This document shows, piece after piece, positions 42,701 through 54,700 of a DNA stretch of 64,000 nucleotides. The notes beneath the pieces are model-generated. The model had not been told where the DNA came from and searched no databases. It saw only the letters and a list, made by a program, of their open reading frames with translations. Positions within the stretch are counted from its first letter, which is position 1; the number at the start of each line of letters is the position of its first letter. Position numbers and translations under genes: made by a program. This stretch comes from Diadema setosum (taxonomy: Eukaryota > Echinodermata > Echinoidea > Diadematoida > Diadematidae). The DNA lies in NCBI GenBank assembly GCA_033980235.1, contig CM067067.1, positions 16,920,739 through 16,984,738 on the forward strand, written 5' to 3'.

Positions 42701-45700
42701 CTTCCTCTCCGCTATCGTCAGAGCTGCAGTCTTCTTCATCATCATCAATGTCGAAGTTTACCCATATAGGGGAAGACATTATGCTCGAGGTACCAGGTAT
42801 CTGTGCAAGCTAACTTAGTGATAATGTACGTGGTATTATGCGTACATGTCGACAGTCAGTGTGTCGACCGGGAGCGCACATCCCGCGGGCCCGGGCCTGG
42901 CCGGGCTAGCTATCGTGTACGCGCGTGTACCAAGCTAGTAATCTGAGTGCTTGTGCTGAGCGGCGTCTGCTAACTGAGCACAACTCCGTGCTTATACGTC
43001 ATCAATCGGTTCAGGGGTGTTGGTCACATGACTATCTTTTTCGCAAAAGCTGCAACGGGGTCCTCCAAAAATGTGATATTTGGGGGAGTTTCTAGAAGCG
43101 ATAAAAACCGGAACGACACTGACAACATATTTACATTGATAATCATGACATATATTTTACATTTCTTTTGCATATTAAAAAATTTTGCAAGCATTTTATT
43201 AGGTCTTTAACACCAATTCACACATAAAATGCTGAAAATTGCCCAATTTCCCAGTGAAAGAAGCCAAATTGTTTACCTCAACCATCTGCCCCTTGCATTA
43301 GCTGTGCCTCGATCGGGCGCTCAGTGCACATATGCAAACCTCAAATACGCGCACCTTGAACCCCCAAGTTTATTGACACTACTTGCCAAAGATATGAATC
43401 CTTCAAAAATGTCACACACAAAAAAAAAAAAACATCTGGATCACTAACAAAATCTAATTATCTGTTCCTTGTGTCATTACTGACTTTCCCTGTATGTTTA
43501 ATTCATATCCGTTCACAAATTTCCAAGTTATTTTGCACACAGACAGACAAGACAGGCAAACCAATGCCAGCAAAAACATCATCTCCTTGGTAGAGGTAAT
43601 CACCATACCACAACCCAATCCCAGAAGACAAGGGGAGTCCTATCCTGCACTTTCATCTCATAGGAGAAATCTGAAATATCTGAAGCTAGTACCTAAGCTA
43701 TCTGATCTTTTCCCCTATCATGAACACATAATGCACATGCCCATACACTCATGAGAATTGAGGGCTTCTATGGACGGCACAAAACAATAGGCTTGACCCC
43801 AAATCCAGGATGTAGGTTCATCTCCTGGACTCTGCTATTCATATGGGATTAGGACAGGGGAACCCTGCTGGGCTCCTCTTTTATTCAACATACAATGGTT
43901 GGGGTAGAGTCATGCTGAGCTCTCTCTCTCTTTCCAGTTGCTTGTTCACAAAAGGTTCCCAATGTGAGGAAAACCTTACTATGGACATAGCAAACAAAAT
44001 AGCCCATATACCGAACACTCTTTTAAACTCGCCTGTGAAGCATTAAGTCAGCCATGAGCTCATGTGTTATTAAGTACACTGACCTGTGTTACTGCATTCC
44101 TTCTTCAGCTGGTTATCACAAGCTGATAATTAATCAAGTGCAAGTAGATTTTCTCACTCTCTAAAAACTTCCCCAGCTGAAAGAATGCCTGCATTCACAG
44201 CCAAATTCTAAGTGTCATTTACAAACGATATATTGCTTACAACATTGGGTGCATTTGAGCGCTCAAAAGCAAGCCAAAGCAGACCGAACCAAAGCAAACT
44301 GTACCGTACTGTGCCAGATTTGGAGCATTCAAGCAGTCTGTGGAGAAAGCTGCATTATGAATTATTTTTAGAGGGAGTCGCACAATGTGCAGCAACAGAT
44401 TCATTCACCTCGCACGCTTATGCTACTTACAGATGTCCCGAACAAAGTAAATGAAATCGTTGCATTATGACATAATGTGTGCATATTACATGCATTCTTC
44501 ACATGCCAACTTCTGGTACAGTTTTGGTACACTTTTGGAGCACATCAGGAAGAGGTACACTTTTGGCTTGGTACAGATTCTGTAAAGTACTTGTACACTT
44601 CAGGAGCATTTGAGCGCTCCTCTGACGTGGGTATGGTACAGTTTGGTACCCTTTAGGAGAGTGCTCAAACACACCAATTGTTGCAAACACTACATTAGAG
44701 TTTCCCCAGCTACTTCTCACAGCAGAATTGCCAGAAAGCAGAAGCACGAGATTCATTTGCTTGCAAAAAATACAAAAATAAAACAAAACATGAACTAGCA
44801 CCCAGATACACTAGAGGGTGCAGTGGTTTTCATACCTGCGGTGTGGCAGGTGGCAGAGCTGCAATCTTGATCCTGGTTTTGGAGCCTCTCTTGGCAACGT
44901 GGCTACCATGCCTTCTCCTCCTGCCCACAGCTGCATAGCTACTACTGCCTCGTCCCTGTTCATGCATGCATATTGAATGTAATGATGAGAAACTAGGTCT
45001 TCTAAAAACTTGTCATTTGCACCATCAGAAAATAACATGCTGAATCAATTTGGATGAATAACCAATAATAGCATGAAGTCGCATCAGTACAATAAACTTT
45101 ATACCAGTGCTTGTCTCCAAAGAATAAAACCCTCTATTACTTAAATAAAAAGCACCAAAAAAGTCCTACAAATATCTCATGTAGATGCCATATACTAAAA
45201 TAACAAGGAAAAGTAGAAAATACGCGGTGCGTAATATATGTCCCCGCCGGAAGTAGCATTTTGTAGCAAAATGTACAATACAGGTCAAAATTCAAGGTCA
45301 AAGGTCAAAGAAGTCAAAGGTCAAAATTCTGTGTACAAGTTTTGAAGCCCTCACCTAGTGCCATCACATAAAGCAAACGGAATCGAAATCGGGTCAGAAA
45401 TGGCAAAGGAGTTGCATTTTGAAGCCATGCAATGTACAATATACGTCAAAAATCAAGGTCAAAGGTCAAAGAAGTCAAAGGTCAAAATTCTGTGTAAAAG
45501 TTTTGAAGCCATCACCTAGTGCCATCACATAAAGCAAACAGAATCGAAATCGGGTTAGAAATGGCGAAGGAGTAGCATTTTGTAGCTAATGTACAATATA
45601 GGTCAAAAATCAAAGTCAAAGGTCAAAGAAGTCAACGGTCAAAATTCTGTGTAGAAGTTTTGAAGCCCTCACCTAGTGCCATCACATAAAGCAAATGGAA

Positions 45701-48700
45701 TCGAAATCAGGTTAGAAATGGCGAAGGAGTAGCATTTTGTAGCAAAATGTACAATACAGGTCAAAAAATCAAGGTCAAATGTCAAAGAAGTTAAAGGTCA
45801 AAATTCTATGTAGAAGTTTTGAAGCCCACAACTAGTGCCATCACATAAAGCAAACGGAATCGAGATCGGGTTAGAAATGGCGAAGGAGTAGCATTTTGTA
45901 GCAAAATGTACAATATAGGTCAAAGGTCAAGGTCAAAGGTCACAACTGAAATTCTGTGTAGAAGTTTCAAAGCTCCCATGTAGTGCTCTCATATAAAGCA
46001 AACAGACTCAAAATCGGCTCATAAAAAGACAGAGAAGTAGCAAATTGAACATTTTGATCACACACGGACGCACACACGAACACACGGACGGACACACGGA
46101 CACACACACGGACACACACACGTACGGAGCCCGTTTCATAGTCCCCTGCTCGAACTCGTTCGGCGGGGACAAATAAGCCATCAATTGGACCATCGCATGC
46201 TTTGAAGTTTGGTATCATCAAGTGCTGACAATTAATTACATCTTAAAGTCACTCCAAGAGAGAAATGTATAGTAACATGAATAAATGGTGCATCATTGTT
46301 AGGTCATGACCTGAATACTATGGAATAGGCTGCCTGGGATATTACCACTGAATGAAAATATGTGCCAATATCTGTGTTGTTAAGTCATCACTTAAAACAT
46401 TGATTTGGTCACTTTTATCTTTACGACAGATGATCTTCTAGTGACAATATTACTTATTGGGAGAGCAATGGTATCACCATGTCATGAAAAAATCGAGGGG
46501 AGGGGGGAATGTAGCCACCTACCCTGGGCCTTCCAGCAAATCTCCTCCTGCCCATTCTCTCCAGCTGACTGAGCCTGTCCAATGGCTTGCCGCCACCATG
46601 GGGCCTTGCCAGAGGGGCGATGGTGACAGACACACCCTTACTCGTCGTCGACACAGTCGATGATAGCTCCTGATGAATATAAAGATTACACAATGGGAGT
46701 AGCAAGAATATACGAGGGTGTTTCTGGCCAGAATGTTATTTGCTCATAAAGGATGAACAGATTAAAGGAAACAAATTGATGAAAATCACACTTGCTATGA
46801 GATATTTAATATCTGAAATATGATAACAAAATGGACATAGTAATGCATGACCACAGAGAGATAAGTTGCAAATGAAATAGGTAATTACAATTACCCAGAA
46901 CTACTAACAAGATGATGTTTCTCTACATTAAGTTGGGCAGAAAAGCACCGACTTTATGCTCATTATACAAAGAAAGAGCTGGTAGAAATGACCCTCATGT
47001 CGGAATAGTTCTGTTTCAGCAAAAGCACTCATCAAAAACCCATACAAATGGTTATTTCTACTGTACTCCCCATTCCAATAATCTTACAGTAGATGCTCTT
47101 CACTTGCTCGTTAATCTTTGCTATTGTTGTTTTGGGTCTGAGATGAGGGGTTATATGCTGCATATTGAGCCTGAAAAAGGAAATACAGGATAGGCCTCTT
47201 TCCATTCAAGCCATGGAAGCTGGACAAGTCATACCTCTGGTTTCCTATCATCGGATGCTATGGTGTAGTCCGTGTCGATGCTGCTCAGGCTCAGGCTGTC
47301 TTCCTGCACGCTGGACGCACTCAAAGAGAGGTCCTGCGATGTGTCATCTGGAATGGGCAAATACGGGGGCGTTCTGGAGCTTGTGGCATGGCTGGGACTC
47401 CTGCCAAATGCCCCTGGAGGTGTGGCAATGAAAGATTGTGGTTCGATGTTTATAGTTTATTTATCTCCTTGCATAGTAATAATGATCATCATAATGCTGA
47501 TTTAACAAGAAAACAATCTGTCACGAGTGAAAAACTTCGACCACCAGTCCAGTAAGCTGTACAAAATAGAACAAATACGATTGCCACTTGATTGTGCGTA
47601 AATCAAGCAACAGGATGATCTTAACGGGGAACTAAGGAAGTCATACTGCCGAGTACTTGTAGCGCAATTGTGGTGCACTTCCCTTTCACTTTCACAGGGC
47701 AATATTGCTATTTGAATATTTTCTCTGAAACAAAACAAAACACAAGATCAAACCACATTAGCCACATTAACCACATCCATCTACACAATCACAACACTTA
47801 ATGCTTGTCATAGTTGCATGTCGTTTGGTCTGTGTGTATGTGTGTGTTGCAGAAAGCCAGAATGTGAGTAAAATGGCCATACCTTCGTCAAGTGGACTTG
47901 CCGACCGCCGCCTCTCCAATTCACCTGCCTTGTGTGGTCTGATGCGGCATTCGGGACACTTGTACGGTGTGGGCTGACCTGCAGCCTTCATCTGCTGGTA
48001 GTTGCTAACGATCGTCCTATCTTCACATTCAGCATGCACATATCTACAAAGCATGGACAGGAGGCAAAAGTATGAATGTAACACTGAAGGCAGGACAACA
48101 CTAAAAACAAAACAAAAATCAATTGTTGACACCATTAAAGACTTGAAATTTTCTACTTACAACTTGCACACACCAGTGATTATAATTTGATCCAGTACAT
48201 TCAAACAGGTATACTTCATATGATGTACACCCATGCCACATGAAATAGCTGGGGAAGATGGCTTGCTAACAAATCAGACTGCCTTACAGGCAGGAGTCAG
48301 AAGTTTAATGTAGTACATTGGTGGCAAAAATTATTTCACACTTGGAGCACAGAAGGTATGACAAATCTCTATTCACACCTCACATCAAAGCAGCAGAGAA
48401 TATAATTATTCATATCACACTTCTACACAGCTGTAAACGTTCACTTTAGACATCTTAATCATCAGTTGAAACTAGTAATACACATCTGAACAGCGGAAGT
48501 CACTCATTTAAACAGCAGCACTCCTCTCATATTTTCCAACCAAAGTGTATCAATTGGGCGGGCATTACACACCTACTACAAAGGTGACACTGAACCATGA
48601 CTTTGTGCGTAGTATGGTGGCGGTACGCCTTCCCACAGATTGGGCAGCAGTAGCCCTTATTGCGCTGTTGATAGCAACTGTCACAGACGGTGTAGTTGTG

Positions 48701-51700
48701 GTGCCACCGTGAGCTGGGACCATTTCCGGGCGTTCTTGCCCCACAATCCGTGCACACCCGACAGTTCTGTGAAATAACACAAAAGCAATTACAGTTGGAC
48801 TTGGTACATGGTATTGTGAACTACCTTGCAGTCCTGTGAGATACGTAAGAAAAACACAGAAATTTTGCCATGACTTGCTCACCATTCAAGAACTTTTCAA
48901 CTTTAAGTCTCTAAAATATGTCTCATCTGTATACAGATCTTGGAAAGACACAGAGGGATACACTAACACTGAGTACACTTTATCTGACACTCTGCAACTC
49001 CAGTACACAAAAGTTTAAGAGGCTTAAGTGCAGCATCAATCTAGGGCTAGAAGGATGTCAACCAGACACAAAATATACAGATGTAATATATCAGAAGATA
49101 AACATAAATTGATATCTTACAAAGTATACTGTATACGTCATATATTTCATGAATTGAAACTTTAGACAATTTGACAAGTAAATGAATTTGAGATCACAAA
49201 CCATTTTGTCAGAAAGGAAAAGAAAATTTCAAATACATACTTTCAACAACAACAAAAAAGCAAAACAAACGTACAAAGCATTTCTACAATGGGATGCAAT
49301 ATTTTTTGGCAAATTGCTAAAATTTCATGAAACATACTCCACACACGGTAGATGACATACTGCAGCAATACAGGTTTTAACAATCAACATATAGAGGGAC
49401 ACAGAAAAGGGGAAAACTACATCCAACTTACTTTGCATTTCCACCCATTCTTTGGAATGGTGATCATAGCTGGCTTGAGACAGAAAGTGTGGTAGCCCTT
49501 GTCACAGGTGTCGCACACCAGCATCTTGTTGTCATCTCCAGGTTGCCTGCAATGTTGTTAATAAGTTGAGACTTCATTGTAGTAATAATAACACACATTA
49601 GGCAACGATGGGCCTTGATATGAGCAACACACATTAATTAACTTCCTTTTCAAATGTAGCCTAGAGGCCTACCAGTATCAAGCTTTACTCTGAGCAACCC
49701 AGTTGCATCTTACCAAGTCACTTGCTCTTTTTACAAATCATTTGATAGAAGGGAAGTTTATTGATTTGAATTTCATTTCACATAGTAAAGAGACTTACTG
49801 AAAAGAAAAAGTATTAAATTCAAAACATGTTATGCATTCTGAAATTGGAGGTGTCTTCCTTTACCTGCACGTCTGACAGATCTTGCAGTTCGGGCACTGC
49901 CACCCAGCTCGGACGATGGGATCGATAGATACCGTGGGATCCAGGCAAGAACCGTGGTAGTGCTGGCCACAGCTGGTGCAGAACAGCGACTCGGACAGGT
50001 TGCCCGGAAGGTCACAAATGGCACATTCTAACTCCTCCATTTCAACTGTAAGGTAGAGGACAAGTCACAGGGCATTGCAAATATACACTTGGCAGGATAC
50101 TGTTAAGGTTTTTATTCATTTGTTTTTTTGGTTGTTGTTGTTGTTTGTTTTTTTTTGGGGGGGTCCATTAATGGCATGAAACACAGTGCGACAAATATTG
50201 GTAAATGAATATGAAGTATCAATCATTCAAAGGACGGATATAAACTTTGTAGAACTGTTTAAAATAAATGCATACAGTGGACTCCCATTACAATGAAGTC
50301 TGTGGGACCAGCAGTTTTCTTTCGTTTTATCAAAATTTTGTCATAACCAATCAAATTTAAACAATAAAAATACATAGAGTACATAATGTGGCAGCCTGAA
50401 ATTTTACTTTGTTATAACCAGAATTTTGTTATAACCATGTTCGTTATAACAGGAGTGCACTGTATCTGTTGTGAAAAGTCAATCCATTCATGTATTTCAC
50501 TTTTGGCGGATGGGGATGATGCATTAGAAACTCACCTCTCTCTTCTGCTAGATCCAGATGTTCAGGACATAAGAGAATGAGTGACTTGATACCCTGTTCC
50601 GCAACAAAAGAATTTAGTGATGACATTAATGATCAACATATTTCTCTGTGTGAATAGGTACAAGGAGATACACATCTCTGATACAGCTTAAAACAGATTT
50701 CATTCTCTGGAACAAGCCATGTCATTAAATCCCTATTCACATTGGGATTTGAAGTCACATCCATGCATCCCTAGCTTCAAATTGACAACTCGTCAACACT
50801 CTCCACATAGGTGCAGCCATGCAGGAAACATAGTCACATATTTCATCTTGACAGCTAATATCACCACTTTGAAAACAAATAAGTTGCCCTTGCATTTGGC
50901 ATGCACAATAGAGGGCTTCATAGTAGGCACATGTAAGGATCTATTACTCATATCATTCCAAGTTAAAAGCAACATAAAATATTACAGTCATCTTGCATGA
51001 GTCAAAGTCGCATGAGTAATACCTTGCCTGGCCAAACTACGAAAAATATGTTAGGAGTGTATTTTGTTCGCTGAATATTGCCCCAGTCATGGCTTACGCT
51101 CCGAGCCAAATAGATTCAACTTGTGGAGGGTTGAAGAGTTGGCTGGTATCTTACAAACATGAGTACAGAGTGCAAAGGAATCTTACCTGAAAGGAACCAC
51201 TACTTGCAGCACATGGGTAGTGATAGACTCTATTGCAGCCTTGCTCTACACAGTGGATGGTGGCTCCAAACCTGTGACAGTAACTGCAGTGCTGCATGAT
51301 GGACAAAGATAAGAGTAGTGACATAAAACTTCAGTATCAAGACCCCCAATGAAATGTGAGTGCAGACCAGCATGGGCATTGCAGGGACGCCCCTCTATTA
51401 GTGTATCCCTACATTTCACACATTTCTGAGACCACTGAGATTCCTGTAGTATTAGAATGTGATTTACAAACTTGAGTGATTATGTTATAGTTTGTTATCA
51501 AATTTTTGCAACGGCTAACTTGGGCAAAGGGTAAAATGTCTAATGAAAGGAACAGGTAGATTCCTTACAGTTAACCAGCCCAAAAATGTTTTTGGATGCC
51601 TGTGATATGAGGGCTTTTGGATTTGCAACATCACACTTTGGTCAACATCATCTGATGTATCAGCAGCTTAACACTGAGTACAACTAAGTACAAAGTAAAT

Positions 51701-54700
51701 CCTTCCTAACTTCACACAAACACTGCATTTAAACATACATAAGAAAAAAGAAACATGAAAAAGAAAACAAATCAGCAAGATTTTGAATTTCAGATGATGT
51801 TACGATTTAGTATTGCCATTTCAGCAAATGTCCTGCCAGACTGTGAGGAAATATGGCTGTCCTGCATTGTGTACAAGAGGAAAACACAGAGAGGGGTGAG
51901 GATTCTACTGTGGCAGACACTTACCTGAGTGATACCTGAGAACACAGCTTTATCCACATTCAGGAGTTGAAAGTTTTCGTTTTGGCACACACCATCTGAC
52001 CATGCAGCACAGCAATGATGTGCTGTTGTGTGACCTGTGGTGCATAGAGTGAATGACAAGACGTACATGGATGACTGAAATCCAATATGTTTGGGATGTT
52101 TGATCACAGGATATACTTTTGGGGGGGATTGGAGAGCTAATATTACATAAACAGCCATATATTATACAAATTTGCAAATGGCTGTATATACCACTCAAAA
52201 GAGAACTAGTCATTCAATACATTCTACTGACATTCAGAGGCTGTACATATTTGTACAGACAGAGCTTTGATACAACATGACTCACTTAAAAATATATACC
52301 TACAAATACTGATGAACTATACATTTGCATAGTGATGCTGACTTGAGCAAAGTCAATTTCCTGAGACCTAAATTTTGATTTGATACAAGGCTTTCTTCTT
52401 TTCATGGAAATGAAATGGCTCCATCTTCTTCAGCTCACTGCCCTCCCCATCCCCCCCCCCCCAAAAAAAAGGGAAAAAATAATTACAAAATAATATATAA
52501 CATGCTTGTATGTCTGAAATTTACCTGATGGTTCAAACAGAGTATGAAGATCGGGTTCCTCCGCATGACCTACATGGCTGAGCTCATCCATGCCCTCAAG
52601 AGATGGGTCCTTGATGGAGTCAGGGTTGGTTCGCCGTGGTGATTTACTCCTGTCCCTGCTTCAGGGCGATAGAGCAGAGTGAGGGGAAAGCGTTATTGTG
52701 GAGTCTTCAAAAAATAATCCACAATAAATGATGGTGAAGTAAAAATCATTATGCTTTTGCAATCAAAGTATGAATCTTGAGTGTCTTGTGATTGCATCTT
52801 CATGATGATTCTCTTTTTTTTAAATAAAACACTTCAATCATCAAAGAATATTTGTTTAATCTTTTAAAAACAAATATGTCTCTGAAAGTATCAGCAATAT
52901 CTCACAGATTTGATCTTCTATATGAAAAATAACCTTGGTGACATCAAAATAAGCTTCATCAAAGACATAAGTTTAGAGTAGCAAGGATGAACTGCATGAA
53001 ATGTGGACAAAACAGTCATGTGTTGACACGTGAATCATAAAATTTCCATCTCCACTTGAGTGGTACTATCAACAATACAGCAGTTATTAAAGGTGGATAG
53101 ACAATGGAAAATTTGGGCTTCTTTACAAGACTATCGTGTTTGTACCTTGCTAACTGCTGTTAGCAAGGTATATGGAGCTATTTATGTGTGGGATAAGAAT
53201 GAGAAGTTTTTCTTTGTATGTAACAGTGATTGGAATCACAAAGTGTTGTTACCTCTGTGACTTAGGAGGACCCCGTGCTCTACGCCATGTGAGGTGCTTC
53301 TGACTCCTCTCATGAGGACTGTATGCTGTGTCGTCGTCATGGTTTCTCTTCGGGCGGGGCAAGGGCTTCCGGAAGGGATTGAATCCCGGGGTAGGGTCAA
53401 AGCGCAGCAGGTCCCCCTGTCCCAACAGGCTGCGTTCACCGCAGCAGCACAGCGAGCACGAGGGCTCACTGCTACTGGAATAGGATGCGTGATGAAAATT
53501 GATTTCGTTAGTTCTGCCCAGTTACCAAATTCAAAAGACTGGTCAACATATGGCTGTCCTTTTTCTGTAAACAGTTTATCCTTTTTCTGTAAACAGTTTA
53601 TCCATGTCAGGGCATGTAGTGTATATTTCTTCAATGAGCTATCACCAGATAGGCTTTTAGCATCTTCTTTGAAATATTCATGTGTACACAATTTCTTCCT
53701 TAACATGCATTATTTCATCTTGAAGGTCAGCTACAGTTCCCTGGATAATTCCCCTCTCCCTATAAATATAACATACTGACAAGAATACTGGAAATGTGAT
53801 CTTTACAGTTCAATGTTCAAAAATTTGTTAAATCAATGCAGTGCCTCTTCCTGAAGTGTGTATGACTGCACTATATTTGCCATGATTTCTTTAAATATCC
53901 TGCAAATGAAATAAGCATGTGGGATTTACCAGGCTAATTTAAATCCATACAGTGATACACATTACTTAATCTGTGAATTTTCACTTGCAATCCACTCATT
54001 TGGCATGACTGACCATGTCCATCCACTGAGAAATCACTGTGTTCACAATTCACTGAACTAGCCAAACAGTCAAAAACTATGATACCTTTGGCTTCCTTTG
54101 CAGTAAGCAGTGATTCATTAAAAAACAACATCAACACCATAAAACAAAGAAAGAAGAATACACACAAAAGGCACAGAATGCTGCAACTTACCCATTATTA
54201 CACACTTCCATCATGTCCCCCTCATACTGGTTCCCATCTGTAACACCCATCCCATAACCTCCCTGGCCCAGGTGGCCAGGGCTGACCCCCCTATTGCTCA
54301 GTTCAGGCGAGGTCACCCCACTGTCTGTTGCAGCACTGTACGAGTCCAAAGATTTGACCAGTGACTGGTCACTAGAAGTCCTCTCTACAAGTTGTTCTGC
54401 ATCATCCCCCACATTGGACACGTCTCCGGGGTCATCGTCCAGTGGCTCGTCATCCATAATTTGTTTGGGGGCCGGGGAGGCGTCCGCCTCTGGTCCGGCC
54501 GGAGTTGTTTCCATGTTTATTGCAAGATCTGTTGGCTCGTCATCCCCTGTACCCTCCAATCTACAGAAGATGTGAAAAGTAAACAGGGTTTGCAGCTCAC
54601 AAGCTGTCCTCATAAATTTCATGTTTCCTCACTCCTGCTCACTTATCAGAAAACCTGTAAACCTGATAAAATTCCTTAATAAAAAATGCTTGACTGCTTT

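Larger units (their letters stand above)
40764..44835 (-). other. 4.1-kb intron
   Basis: Contains a Helitron-like end (from 40901) interrupted by a 2.3-kb TTAA-type transposon (40945-43211), plus an inverted-repeat MITE at 44244-44678. The remainder is AT-rich. Confidence 0.6.
46670..49864 (-). other. introns 46.7-49.9 kb
   Basis: Introns at 46670-47234, 47414-47882, 48044-48572, 48767-49431 and 49547-49864. All AT-rich; no repeat family or RNA gene recognised. Confidence 0.6.
50046..53252 (-). other. introns 50.0-53.2 kb
   Basis: Introns at 50046-50535, 50594-51186, 51292-51924, 52035-52524 and 52656-53252. The first holds a mariner-type MITE. A C-run lies near 52.45 kb and a perfect 12-bp-stem hairpin (TACCTTGCTAAC and its complement) at 53143-53170. 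Otherwise empty. Confidence 0.6.

Noticed and set aside
45213..46175. CRISPR-like array, because of regular ~159-bp repeats
   Set aside because: Repeats are contiguous satellite units without spacers, in a eukaryotic intron between transposon-like ends.
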